Shown piece after piece: positions 17,394 to 25,525 of a stretch of DNA of 64,000 nucleotides (positions are counted from its first letter, which is position 1; the number at the start of each line of letters is the position of its first letter). Location of the stretch: positions 36,647-100,646 of the forward strand of contig DFDR01000154.1 in assembly GCA_002369295.1 (NCBI GenBank). The letters run 5' to 3'. Under the pieces are notes generated by a model. It did no database searches and was not told the DNA's origin. It saw nothing but the letters and a program-made list of their open reading frames with translations. Source of the stretch: Desulfovibrionaceae bacterium UBA3823 (GTDB lineage Bacteria; Desulfobacterota; Desulfovibrionia; Desulfovibrionales; Desulfovibrionaceae). Made by a program: the position numbers and the translations under genes.

Positions 17394-18904
17394 TGGCCAA
17401 AGTGTATCTTATCGGCGCAGGTCCCGGCGATCCGGGCCTGCTGACCCTCAAGGCCCGCGACGTGCTGGCCTCGGCCGACGTCGTCGTCTACGACGCCCTC
17501 GCCAATGCCTCCTTCCTCGACTACGCCCGTCCTGACGCTGAGAAGATCTACGTCGGCAAGATTGCCGACCAGCACGCCATGAGCCAGTGGCAGATCAACC
17601 AGCTGCTCGTGGACAAGGCGAGGGAAGGCAAGGACGTGGCCCGCCTCAAGGGCGGCGATCCCTACATCTTCGGCCGAGGCGGCGAAGAGGCCCAGGAGCT
17701 GCTCAAGGCCGGCGTGGACTTCGAGGAGATTCCCGGCATCAGCTCGTCCATCGCGGCCCCTGCCTATGCCGGCATTCCGCTGACCCACAGGGACTTCTCC
17801 TCCTCCGTGACCATCGTGACGGGCCACGAGAACCCCGACAAGGCCAAGAGCGCCATCGACTGGCCGGCTCTGGCCCGCAGCGCCTCGACCCTGGTCTTCC
17901 TCATGGGCATGAAGAACCTGCCCGACATTGCAAGGCGCCTCGTCGAGGCAGGCATGGATCCCGCCACGCCGGCGGCCCTCGTCTACCGCGGGACCACCCC
18001 CTTCCAGCGCTCCCTCGTAAGCACCATTGCCGACCTGCCTGCGGCAGCCGTGCGGGAGAAGTTCACCAATCCCTCCGTCATCGTCGTGGGCGCCGTCTGC
18101 ACCCTGCACGACGAGCTCGGCTGGTTCGAGAAGAAGCCGCTGCTCGGCCGCCGCATCGTGGTCACCCGCGCCCGCGCCCAGGCCAGCGGCCTGGCCGCCA
18201 GCTTGACGGCGCTTGGCGCAGCCGTCATCCAGTGCCCGACCATACGCATCGAGCCTCTGGCCGACCTGGCCCCTCTGGACCGCGCCATTGCCGGCCTTGC
18301 GGACTACCAGTGGGTGGTCTTCACCTCGGTCAACGGCGTGAAGGTCTTCTGGGACAGCCTGCGCCGCAAGGGGCTGGACGCCCGCGCCCTCCATGCCTGC
18401 AAGGTCTGCGCCATCGGCCCCGCCACGGCCAGGGAGCTGGAGGAACGCGGCATCTACCCTGACTTCGTGCCGGCAAAGTACGTGGCCGAGGGCGTCATCG
18501 AGGGCCTGACGAAGCAGGGCGGCCTCAAGGGCACGCGCTTCCTTCTGCCAAGGGCTGCCAAGGCGCGCGAAATACTCCCCGAGGAGCTGCGCAAAGCCGG
18601 CGCCGAGGTGGACGTCGTGCCCGTGTACGAGACGGTGCCTGCCTGCGACGGCAAGGACGAGCTCCTGCAGGCGCTGGCGGCCGGCGGGCTCGACTGCGTC
18701 ACCTTCGGCTCTTCTTCCACGGTGGAGAACTTCCTTGCCATCGTGTCGGCGGACGAGCTGAAGAGGCATCCTGAAATCAAGCTGGCCGCCATCGGTCCCG
18801 TCACGGCGAAGACCCTCGCGAAACACGGCCTTCCCTGCGACGTCATGCCGGAGGAGTACACCATCCCCGCGCTGGTGCAGGCCCTGGTCGACACCTACAA
18901 CTAA
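17393..18904 (+). CDS. cobA-hemD: Fused uroporphyrinogen-III C-methyltransferase / uroporphyrinogen-III synthase
   Basis: A 503-aa bifunctional tetrapyrrole enzyme. Residues 1 to about 245 are the SAM-dependent methyltransferase CobA: VYLIGAGPGDPGLLTLKA, VARLKGGDPYIFGRGGEE, GISSSIAAPAYAGIPLTHR and LMGMKNLPDIA. Residues about 255-503 are HemD: RRIVVTRARAQASGLAASL, VVFTSVNGVKVFWD, CAIGPATARELEERG and VTFGSSSTVENFL. The product route leads to precorrin-2 and then to siroheme and cobalamin. Siroheme is in high demand in sulfate reducers for dissimilatory sulfite reductase. The same fusion is known in Desulfovibrio and many Firmicutes. Confidence 0.96.
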   Translation: MAKVYLIGAGPGDPGLLTLKARDVLASADVVVYDALANASFLDYARPDAEKIYVGKIADQHAMSQWQINQLLVDKAREGKDVARLKGGDPYIFGRGGEEAQELLKAGVDFEEIPGISSSIAAPAYAGIPLTHRDFSSSVTIVTGHENPDKAKSAIDWPALARSASTLVFLMGMKNLPDIARRLVEAGMDPATPAALVYRGTTPFQRSLVSTIADLPAAAVREKFTNPSVIVVGAVCTLHDELGWFEKKPLLGRRIVVTRARAQASGLAASLTALGAAVIQCPTIRIEPLADLAPLDRAIAGLADYQWVVFTSVNGVKVFWDSLRRKGLDARALHACKVCAIGPATARELEERGIYPDFVPAKYVAEGVIEGLTKQGGLKGTRFLLPRAAKAREILPEELRKAGAEVDVVPVYETVPACDGKDELLQALAAGGLDCVTFGSSSTVENFLAIVSADELKRHPEIKLAAIGPVTAKTLAKHGLPCDVMPEEYTIPALVQALVDTYN

Positions 18905-18916
18905 GGAGCCAAGAGC

Positions 18917-19594
18917 ATGTCGCTTCCCATAGCCATCGTGGCCTCCGGCAACGGCACCAACGCCCAGGCCATGATAGACCTCATGAAGGCCGGCGTCCTC
19001 GACGTGGACATCCGCCTCGTCTTCTGCAACCGTCCCGGCGCCCGCGTGCTCCAGCGCGCCGAGGCGGCCGGCATCCCCTCCAGGATGCTGGACCACACCG
19101 CCTTCCCTGACCGCGCCAGCTTCGACCGCGCCATGGCGGAGGAAATCCGGAAGAGCGGGGCTGAGCTGGTCGTGCTCGCCGGCTACATGCGCCTTTTGAC
19201 CGACGACTTCCTCTCTGCCTTCCCGCACCGGGTCGTCAACATCCATCCCTCGCTCCTGCCCGGCTTCAGCGGCAGCATCCATGCCGGCCACGATGCCGTG
19301 GACTACGGGGTGAAGCTCTCCGGCTGCACGGTGCACATCGTCGAGATGAAGGTGGATTCTGGCCCCGTCATCATCCAGGCCGCCGTGCCCTGCAATGCCG
19401 GCGACAGCGAAGACGACCTCATGGCCCGCGTCCACAGAATGGAACACCGCATCTATCCCCAGGCCATCCAGTGGTTTGCCGAAGGCCGCATCCGCGTTGA
19501 AGGCCGCCAGGTCCATGTCGCCCAAGCCGACAGGGAGCTGGCAGGCCAGGCGCCGGACAGCTTCGTCTGGCCTCCGCTGGAAAAGGGCTTCTAG
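18917..19594 (+). CDS. purN: Phosphoribosylglycinamide formyltransferase
   Basis: PurN transfers a formyl group from 10-formyl-tetrahydrofolate to GAR in purine synthesis. The 225-aa product starts IAIVASGNGTNAQAMID. It contains LVVLAGYMRLLTDDFL and the catalytic region VVNIHPSLLPGFSGSIHAGHDAVDYGVKLSGCTVHIV, with the conserved Asn-His pair and a downstream Asp (MKVDSGPVIIQ). It lies 12 bases after cobA-hemD with AAGGAGCC as ribosome-binding site, so it is the third gene of a pepA-cobA/hemD-purN operon. Confidence 0.96.
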   Translation: MSLPIAIVASGNGTNAQAMIDLMKAGVLDVDIRLVFCNRPGARVLQRAEAAGIPSRMLDHTAFPDRASFDRAMAEEIRKSGAELVVLAGYMRLLTDDFLSAFPHRVVNIHPSLLPGFSGSIHAGHDAVDYGVKLSGCTVHIVEMKVDSGPVIIQAAVPCNAGDSEDDLMARVHRMEHRIYPQAIQWFAEGRIRVEGRQVHVAQADRELAGQAPDSFVWPPLEKGF

Positions 19595-19625
19595 GCCCTG
19601 CCAGGCACAGGCAATAATGCACGCT

Positions 19626-19659
19626 GCGAGCCGTTCCGGAACCTTCCGGGGCGGCTCGC
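19626..19659 (+). terminator. Hairpin after purN
   Basis: An 8-bp stem (19626-19633 with 19652-19659) whose loop contains a smaller inverted repeat. It sits between the purN stop (19594) and the next start (19679). There is no T-run, so it may only partly terminate. Confidence 0.35.
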
Positions 19660-19678
19660 TGCGCAAGGGAGCCTCGCC

Positions 19679-20854
19679 ATGAAGGAATGGGCGTCATCCT
19701 GCGGCCAGGATGCCGGAGCCGAACCGGCCGCTGAAGCGGCCTTCAGGCGGCTTCGGGAGCAGCCCTGCTTTGCCGACAAGTCCGGCATGCTGGCCCTGTT
19801 TGCCAAGCTCTGCGGAACGGAAGGCCGCTTTGCCTGCATCAGCAGGCCCCGAGGCTTCGGCAAGAGCGCCGACGCCTGTCTGCTGGCATCAGGCTTCGGT
19901 CCGCATGGAGGCCGTTTCCTTGCCGGGCTCGAAGCCGAAAGGACGCTCTGCTTCAAGAGCTCGGGCACAGGCTTTCAGACCGTCTTTCTGGACATGGAGG
20001 CCCTGCTTGCTGAAAGCAGGGGCGGGGAGGCCTTCATAGTCCGGCTGGAAGGCCAGGCGGCAGCCTGCCTCGGCTTCCCGAACGCCTCCTTGGCCTGCGC
20101 GCTGCAGGAGGTCTGCCGGCACCGGCAAGGCCAGTTCGTCCTTGTCGTGGACGGCTGGGACGCCCCGCTGGAGGCACCCTGGCTGGCGGGGCCCTGCCTT
20201 GCCCGCTATTGCGCCCTGCTCGAAGGCCTCTGCCGGGCGCGGGAAGCCTGGGCGCTCGTCTGCCTCTTTGGCGAGGCCCCGCTGGAGCGCTGTCCCGGCC
20301 TCATGGCAGGCCTTCCCCGCTTCGCCTCCTTCACCATGCGCAATCCCGGCCCCCTCGGCCCCTGGACGGGCATGGGCGAGCCGTGCGTGCGCCGGATCTG
20401 CCAGGAACAGGGGCTCGACTTTGAAAGCCTCCTTGCTTGGCACGGCGGCTGGAGATGGGACCTTTCATCCCGCATGTTTGCGCCCGTTTCCGTGGCAGGC
20501 TTTGTGAAAGTCCGCCGTCCTGGACGCTTCTTTGCCGGCCCCTGGGCGGAAACCCTGCTGGCGGACATGCTGGCAGGGCGGCCCGAGCTTTGCGGGGCGC
20601 TGTCCCGCCTTGCGGAGGGAGGGCGGGAGCGACTCGCCGCGAGGCCAGGCCTCAAGGAAGGCTTTGCGGCTTCCACGACGGACGCCTGCCTGCTCCGGCT
20701 TGTCCATGCCGGCCTGCTTGGCTACCGTCTGCACACGGGCCAGCTTGTTGTTCCTTGCCGGGAAGTCCGGCTCTGCCTGCTGGAGGCGCTGGCAGGGGTC
20801 GATGAACAAAGCGGCAGGAAGGCCCGTCTTGACGTCTGCAAGGTGCGTTCGTAA
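19679..20854 (+). CDS. Degenerate AAA-ATPase-like protein (PF09820-type)
   Basis: A 391-aa protein related to the AAA-ATPase_like family, in which an N-terminal FVDKT-type motif is followed by RPRRFGKS. Here these appear as CFADKSGMLALF and SRPRGFGKSADACLLASGF, then QTVFLDMEALL, and LVVDGWDAPLEAP in place of the usual DEYD Walker B. The loss of the normal acidic pair and the unusually Ala/Leu/Cys-rich sequence suggest a weakened or inactive ATPase. The C-terminal nuclease-like domain usual for this family is missing. Function is unknown. Such genes are frequent multicopy accessory genes in gut anaerobes. Confidence 0.7.
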   Translation: MKEWASSCGQDAGAEPAAEAAFRRLREQPCFADKSGMLALFAKLCGTEGRFACISRPRGFGKSADACLLASGFGPHGGRFLAGLEAERTLCFKSSGTGFQTVFLDMEALLAESRGGEAFIVRLEGQAAACLGFPNASLACALQEVCRHRQGQFVLVVDGWDAPLEAPWLAGPCLARYCALLEGLCRAREAWALVCLFGEAPLERCPGLMAGLPRFASFTMRNPGPLGPWTGMGEPCVRRICQEQGLDFESLLAWHGGWRWDLSSRMFAPVSVAGFVKVRRPGRFFAGPWAETLLADMLAGRPELCGALSRLAEGGRERLAARPGLKEGFAASTTDACLLRLVHAGLLGYRLHTGQLVVPCREVRLCLLEALAGVDEQSGRKARLDVCKVRS

Positions 20855-20864
20855 CGTTAGGCAT

Positions 20865-20884
20865 GCGCTTCAGCCTTGAAGCGC
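20865..20884 (+). terminator. Short perfect hairpin after the AAA-like gene
   Basis: An 8-bp perfect stem with a 4-nt loop (20865-20872 with 20877-20884) starts 11 bases after the stop codon. No T-run follows, so terminator function is tentative. Confidence 0.35.
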
Positions 20885-20930
20885 GCACCGTCACGCCTTG
20901 CGCAAGGCTCAGCTCCAAGGAGGCTTCGAT

Positions 20931-21449
20931 ATGCTGCAGACCGCAATTCTCCGCTTCGCCCGCATGCTCCCCCGGCGCGCAGCCGGGCTGGCTCTGGCGG
21001 CCCTTCTTCTGGCCGGCCTTGGCATGCAGGAGCTTGTCTCGCCTTTGCCCGCGCTGGCCAAGGCCGATGCCGGCGCCCTGATGACCGAGGCCCTGCTCGA
21101 GTCGGATGCCAAGGCTTTGGAAAGGCTGCTGGCACCCAACTTCGTCTTCATCGCCTCCAGCGGCCACATCGCGGACAGGGCGCACTTTCTCGAGTCCGTG
21201 CGGACCAGGCACTTCAAGGTGATGGGCATGTCGCTCATGAACATGCGCGAAAGCCGCACCGGGCCGGTGCGCATCATTACCGGCAACGGCACCTTCACAG
21301 CCACCTACGACACGCCCCTGCCGGGTGGGCTCATGCGCCTCACCCTGGTCACGGAGTCGGTCAAGGGGACTGAGCAGGTGCTGCTCCTGCAGCTCACGCC
21401 CGTCATTCCGACCCACGACTGCAAGGACGGCAACTGCCGCATCCGCTAG
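20931..21449 (+). CDS. Exported NTF2/DUF4440-like protein
   Basis: A 172-aa protein with a signal peptide: a basic N-terminus, a hydrophobic stretch AAGLALAALLLAGLG, and a probable cleavage around PALAKA. The mature domain looks like a cone-shaped NTF2 fold: a first helix with SDAKALERLLAPNFVFIASSGHIADRAHFLESV, then beta strands ending in EQVLLLQLTPV. DUF4440/SnoaL-like proteins often read this way. The ATG at 20931 follows AAGGAGG, preferred over an in-frame ATG 33 bases upstream. The C-terminal PTHDCKDGNCRI has a cysteine pair that may be a disulfide. The substrate is unknown. Confidence 0.75.
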   Translation: MLQTAILRFARMLPRRAAGLALAALLLAGLGMQELVSPLPALAKADAGALMTEALLESDAKALERLLAPNFVFIASSGHIADRAHFLESVRTRHFKVMGMSLMNMRESRTGPVRIITGNGTFTATYDTPLPGGLMRLTLVTESVKGTEQVLLLQLTPVIPTHDCKDGNCRIR

Positions 21450-21473
21450 GCTCCCGTCTGCATAAGCAAGCAA

Positions 21474-21502
21474 AAGGCCCGCCGGGATTCCCGGCGGGCC
21501 TT
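21474..21502. terminator. Bidirectional terminator between convergent genes
   Basis: A perfect stem (AAGGCCCGCCGGG with its complement, tiny loop) bounded by A-rich sequence on the left and TTCCTATT on the right. It serves the + gene ending at 21449 and the flx-hdr operon ending at 21528 on the - strand. Confidence 0.8.
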
Positions 21503-21527
21503 CCTATTGGCTTGGGATCCTCGCCTG

Positions 21528-22973
21528 CTAGAGTTCAGGCGGGAGGTTGTCGAGTTCCTTCTGGGAGAACACGGGGCCGTCGAGGCAGACGTACTTGCCG
21601 CCAATGCCGCAGCGGCCGCAGATGCCGATGCCGCACTTCATGCGCTTTTCCAGCGTGGTGTAGACGTTCTCGTGGTCAAAGCCGAGCTCGTCCAGAGCCT
21701 GCAGGGTGAAGCGGATCATGATGGGCGGTCCGCAGAGCACGGCGATGCAGTTGTCGGGGCTGGGCTTGAGTTCGCGCAGCACGTTGGGGATGAGGCCGAC
21801 CTTGTGCTTCCAGCCTTCGGCCTCGCGGTCGATGGTCAGGGTGCAGTCGAGGTCGGGGCGGGCCATCCAGTCTTCCAGCTCGTAGCTGTAGGCCAGATCC
21901 TGCGGAGACTTGCCGCCGTAGAGGAGGCTGATCTTGCCGTAGTCGGCCTTGTTCTCCAGCAGGTGGAGCATGATGGTGCGGATGGGGGCCATGCCGATGC
22001 CGCCGCCGATGAAGAAGACGTTCTTGCCCTTCCAGTCGCGGTAGGGGAAGGGGCGGCCGAGCGGAGCGCGGACGCCGACCTTGTCGCCCTGGCACAGGCC
22101 GTGGATGGCGGTGGTGACCTCGCCGGCCTGCATGACGGAGAACTGGAGATAGTCCTTCTGGGACGGCGGGGTGTTGATGACGAAGGTAGATTCGCCGACG
22201 CCGAAGACCGACACCTGCCCGACCTGGCCGGGCTCGTAGGTGAAGTTCTTCATGGCTTCGGGATCGTCGATGACGAGGCGCAGGGTGACGATGTTGTGCG
22301 TCTCGCGGATGACCTCGGCAACAGTGGCCACGTAGGGCTTGTAGGGGTTGCCCTGGATCATCGGGCGGGGAACGACCGGCGTCAGCTTGCTGCCGTCCGG
22401 GTTCGGCTTGAGAACGATTTTAGCGCTCACTTTTTTCTCTGCCCCTTGTATTTCTTCTGAAGATGCGTCGGCCTTGGGGGCCTCGGCATCGTTTTTGACT
22501 TCGCTCTTGGGCGCCTCGGCCTTGGGCGCTTCGGGCGCGGCTTCTGCCTTGGGAGCCTCGGCAGGCTCGGCCTTGGGGGCCTCGGGTGCGGCTTCGGCGG
22601 GAACCTTAGCCTCCACCTTCACCGCAGGGGCCTTGGCCTCCTCCTTGACCGCGGGGGCCTCGGCCTTGGCCGCCTCGGCGGGAGCCTTGGCCTCTTCCTT
22701 GACAGCAGGGGCCTTGGCCTTGGCGGCCTCGGCGGGAACCTTGGCCTTCTCCTTGACGGCGGGGGCTTCGGACTTGACGGCCTCGGCGGGAACCTTGGCC
22801 TCCGCCTTCACCGCAGGGGCCTTGGCCTCTTCCTTGACGGCAGGGGCCTTGGCTTTCTTTGCGGCCTTGGGAGCCTGGGCTTCCTTGACCTCGGCCTTCA
22901 CGTCCTTCTTGCCTGCCGGCTTCTTGGTGCCGGCAGCCTTCTTGCCCTTGCCAGATGCTTTCTTGGTAGCCAT
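21528..22973 (-). CDS. flxA: FlxA-type FAD/NAD(P)H-binding oxidoreductase with Lys/Ala-rich N-terminal extension
   Basis: A 481-aa protein. Residues about 205-481 are a ferredoxin-NADP-reductase-like module. The FAD region is TYEPGQVGQVSVFGVGES, the NAD region VFFIGGGIGMAPIRTIMLHL and AVLCGPPIMIRFTLQAL, and the C-terminal Fe-S motif is MKCGIGICGRCGIGGKYVC. FlxA is the NADH-binding subunit of the FlxABCD-HdrABC complex, which couples NADH oxidation to ferredoxin and a thiol/disulfide (probably DsrC) pair. Residues 1 to about 190 are very unusual: imperfect repeats of KAPAVKEEAKAPAEAAK type, rich in Lys, Ala, Glu and Pro, not part of the known fold. It is the last gene of the hdr-flx operon, 11 bases after the previous gene. 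Confidence 0.88.
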   Translation of the reverse strand: MATKKASGKGKKAAGTKKPAGKKDVKAEVKEAQAPKAAKKAKAPAVKEEAKAPAVKAEAKVPAEAVKSEAPAVKEKAKVPAEAAKAKAPAVKEEAKAPAEAAKAEAPAVKEEAKAPAVKVEAKVPAEAAPEAPKAEPAEAPKAEAAPEAPKAEAPKSEVKNDAEAPKADASSEEIQGAEKKVSAKIVLKPNPDGSKLTPVVPRPMIQGNPYKPYVATVAEVIRETHNIVTLRLVIDDPEAMKNFTYEPGQVGQVSVFGVGESTFVINTPPSQKDYLQFSVMQAGEVTTAIHGLCQGDKVGVRAPLGRPFPYRDWKGKNVFFIGGGIGMAPIRTIMLHLLENKADYGKISLLYGGKSPQDLAYSYELEDWMARPDLDCTLTIDREAEGWKHKVGLIPNVLRELKPSPDNCIAVLCGPPIMIRFTLQALDELGFDHENVYTTLEKRMKCGIGICGRCGIGGKYVCLDGPVFSQKELDNLPPEL

Positions 22974-22984
22974 TGCTAACCTCG

Positions 22985-24046
22985 CTACTTGGCGGCGCCG
23001 TCGGCCATGGCGTCAAGGACGATCTGGCGGATGTCGATGCGCTCAGGACAGTTGCTGATGCAGCGGCCGCAGCCCATGCAGGAGAAGGCGCCCCAGTTTT
23101 CAGGGTAGGTGGCGAACTTGTGCGTTACGCGCTGGCGCATGCGGGTCGCCTTGGTAGGACGGGGATTGTAGCCGCTGGCCTCCCTCGTGAAGAGGGAGCT
23201 CATGCAGTTGTCCCAGGTGCGCAGGCGACGTCCGGGCTTGCCGACGCCGGAGCCTTCGTCCGTGATGTTGAAGCAGTAGCAGCTGGGGCAGAAGTAGGTG
23301 CACGCGCCGCAGTTGATGCAGCGGTCGGACTCCTTCTCCCAGAAGTCGAGGTCGCGGAACTTGCCGAGCACCTTGTCGGGGGCTTCGGAAAGGTCGGGCT
23401 TCGCGATCAGGGTGGCCCAGGCCGCCTTGCGGACGTCCATCATTTCCTTCTCGCGCGAAGCCGCGTCTTCCAGCGGGCTCTTCTCGAGCACGTCCTTGCC
23501 CTTCTCGGTGACGGCCTGCAGGACGTAGCCGTCGGCAAGCTCAGTCATGAGGACGTCGGATCCTTCCGGCGAGGAGGGACCGGCGCCGACCCAGTGGCAG
23601 AAGCAGGTGCTGCAGCCGCTGTTGCAGGTCAGGGTGAAGACGGTGAGCGCCTTGCGCCTGGCTTCATAGTAGGGATCTTTGATGGGGCCGTTGAGGTAGG
23701 GGCGGTCCAGTGTGGCATAGCCCCTGGCATCGCAGGACCTGGTGGCGAAGACGACCGTGGGGACGGCCTGGATGGTGTCGTCCAGCACGAGCTGGCGCTC
23801 GCCGGGCTTCTCCGGATCGGCCTTCTTCTCGTAGGTCAGGAGCGTTTCGCACTGGGGAAGAACGGCGGCCTTGGCGGGAACGGTTGCCTTGGCCATGGTG
23901 AAGTCCTTGCCTTCCTTCCATTCCTCGAAGACGATCGACTGCTTGACGGCAGGCTTCTCCACGGGGACGAGCACGCGGTTGTCCTTGGCGAGGTACGCGA
24001 GGAGGGCCGGAAGATCCGATTTCTTGGCAAAACGATAGGTAGGCAT
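22985..24046 (-). CDS. Flx-complex 4Fe-4S ferredoxin subunit (hydrogenase beta-like)
   Basis: A 353-aa iron-sulfur protein similar to sulfhydrogenase/F420-hydrogenase beta-type subunits. FATRSCDARGYATLDRPYL and the cysteine-rich CNSGCSTCFCHWVG lie in the middle. Two 4Fe-4S motifs follow, CINCGACTYFCPSCYCFN and CMGCGRCISNCPERID. In this operon it corresponds to one of the FlxB/FlxC ferredoxin-like electron-transfer subunits; I cannot assign the letter. It is cytoplasmic, with no signal or membrane segment, and starts 3 bases after the FlxD-fusion stop. Confidence 0.85.
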   Translation of the reverse strand: MPTYRFAKKSDLPALLAYLAKDNRVLVPVEKPAVKQSIVFEEWKEGKDFTMAKATVPAKAAVLPQCETLLTYEKKADPEKPGERQLVLDDTIQAVPTVVFATRSCDARGYATLDRPYLNGPIKDPYYEARRKALTVFTLTCNSGCSTCFCHWVGAGPSSPEGSDVLMTELADGYVLQAVTEKGKDVLEKSPLEDAASREKEMMDVRKAAWATLIAKPDLSEAPDKVLGKFRDLDFWEKESDRCINCGACTYFCPSCYCFNITDEGSGVGKPGRRLRTWDNCMSSLFTREASGYNPRPTKATRMRQRVTHKFATYPENWGAFSCMGCGRCISNCPERIDIRQIVLDAMADGAAK

Positions 24047-24049
24047 CTC

Positions 24050-25525
24050 TTACAGCTCCCTCTGCTTGATGTTCTTTTCCTCGACTTCGTAGCCGAGCAG
24101 GGGCGGATTGGCTTCGGGATCCATGCCGCTCTGGTAGCCGTCGAAGAGTTCGGCCACGGCGCGCGCGATCTGCTGGCGCAGGGCCAGGATCGGAATGCCG
24201 ACGGGACAGGCCCGCTGGCACTCGCCGCAGCCCGTGCAGCGGCCGGCAAGGTGCATGGCGTGAATGCACTGGAAGTAGAGCTTTTCGCGGACCGTGTTCT
24301 CCTGCGTGATGAAGTGCGGATCGCGGGTCTCGGCGATGCAGTAGTCCTTGCACACGCACATGGGACAGGCGTTGCGGCAGGCGTAGCAGCGGATGCAGCG
24401 GTCCATCTGGCCCTTCCAGAAGCTGAAGCGCTGCTCGAGGCTCATCTTGTCGAGCATGGCGAGCTCGGGCGGTGTCGCGGGAGAGCCCGCGATGGCCGGG
24501 GCTTCGCCGAAGGCCTCGTCGGCGTGCTGGGCCAGGGGCATGGCGCAGTTGTAGCACTTGCCCTGGGCGCAGTCGGCGATGGCGATGCGGTGCTCCTTGC
24601 CGTCGGCCACGATGGTTGCGGCCTGGCCGTCGAAGGAGACGCTGTCGATCTTGCCGTAGCGGCCCAGCTCCTGGTTGACGCGAGCCATGTCGAAGGTGCC
24701 TTCGCAGGGCAGGGCGAAGATGACGACGTTCTCCCTGGGGATGAGGTTCTCCTGCAGGAGCTCGACGACGGAGCGGGAGTCGCAGCCCTTGCAGACGATG
24801 CCGACTTTCTTCAGCTTGTCCTGGGGCTGGTCGCGGCCGATGAGCTGGTTGAGGTAGGTGGCCGGGTTGTTGACGTTGAAGGGGCCCCAGACGAGCTTGT
24901 CGACGTCTTCTTCCGAGCGCATGAAGAGCGGGACGGTGTGGGCCTCGTCGTCGGCCTGCTGCCAGCCGATGACGACGTCGAGGTCCTTGTCCTGGAAGTG
25001 CTTTTTGATGGCGGCCTTGAGCTCGTCGAGCCTGGCGTTCTGGCCGGTGCCGAGGGGACGCAGGGGCTGCAGGGCCATGTCGGCGACCTGGAGCAGCGGC
25101 TCGGCGTTCTCGAGACGGGGCGCGGGGCCGAGCTTGTGGATGCGGTCGGTGAAGTTGGTCACGACCTGCTGCCAGCGGGCGCCTTCAGACGCGGAGACCC
25201 AGGTGTACTCGAAGCGGCGGTCGTCGATGCCGAGCACCGGGAGGAAGCGCTTGAGCACCTCGAGGCGGCGGCGGGCAAAGAAGTTGCCGGCCGAGTAGTG
25301 GCAGTCGTTGGGGTGGCAGCCGGAGACGAGCACGCCGTCAGCGCCGTTCACGAGAGCCCTGAGAATGAAGAGGGGGTCGATGCGCCCGGAGCAGGGGACG
25401 CGGATGATCCTGAGGTCGGTGGGCTGGGTGGCGCGGGCCACGCCGGCCGTGTCGGCGCCCCCGTAGGAGCACCAGTTGCACAGGAACGCAACAATCCTGA
25501 GCTCTTTGCCTTCTAGAACTGGCAT
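24050..25525 (-). CDS. Fusion of FlxD (MvhD-type) and Flx ferredoxin subunit
   Basis: A 491-aa protein. Residues about 8-135 are the FlpD/MvhD [2Fe-2S] domain: VAFLCNWCSYGGADTAG, RVPCSGRIDPLFILRAL, VLVSGCHPNDCHYSAGN. In Hdr complexes this domain passes electrons to HdrA. Residues about 165-491 are a second electron-transfer module with GIVCKGCDSRSVVELLQEN and ALPCEGTFDM. Its ferredoxin cysteines are RCIRCYACRNACPMCVC and CTGCGECQRACPVGIPI. FlxD and the ferredoxin subunit are usually described as separate genes, so this is a fusion. The gene overlaps hdrA by 13 bases; GGAGG lies about 10 bases before the ATG. Confidence 0.85.
   Translation of the reverse strand: MPVLEGKELRIVAFLCNWCSYGGADTAGVARATQPTDLRIIRVPCSGRIDPLFILRALVNGADGVLVSGCHPNDCHYSAGNFFARRRLEVLKRFLPVLGIDDRRFEYTWVSASEGARWQQVVTNFTDRIHKLGPAPRLENAEPLLQVADMALQPLRPLGTGQNARLDELKAAIKKHFQDKDLDVVIGWQQADDEAHTVPLFMRSEEDVDKLVWGPFNVNNPATYLNQLIGRDQPQDKLKKVGIVCKGCDSRSVVELLQENLIPRENVVIFALPCEGTFDMARVNQELGRYGKIDSVSFDGQAATIVADGKEHRIAIADCAQGKCYNCAMPLAQHADEAFGEAPAIAGSPATPPELAMLDKMSLEQRFSFWKGQMDRCIRCYACRNACPMCVCKDYCIAETRDPHFITQENTVREKLYFQCIHAMHLAGRCTGCGECQRACPVGIPILALRQQIARAVAELFDGYQSGMDPEANPPLLGYEVEEKNIKQREL

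Noticed and set aside
22430-22960. Repetitive DNA as a CRISPR or tandem-repeat array
   Set aside because: The periodicity follows codons of an open frame and units are imperfect; there are no constant repeats with unique spacers.
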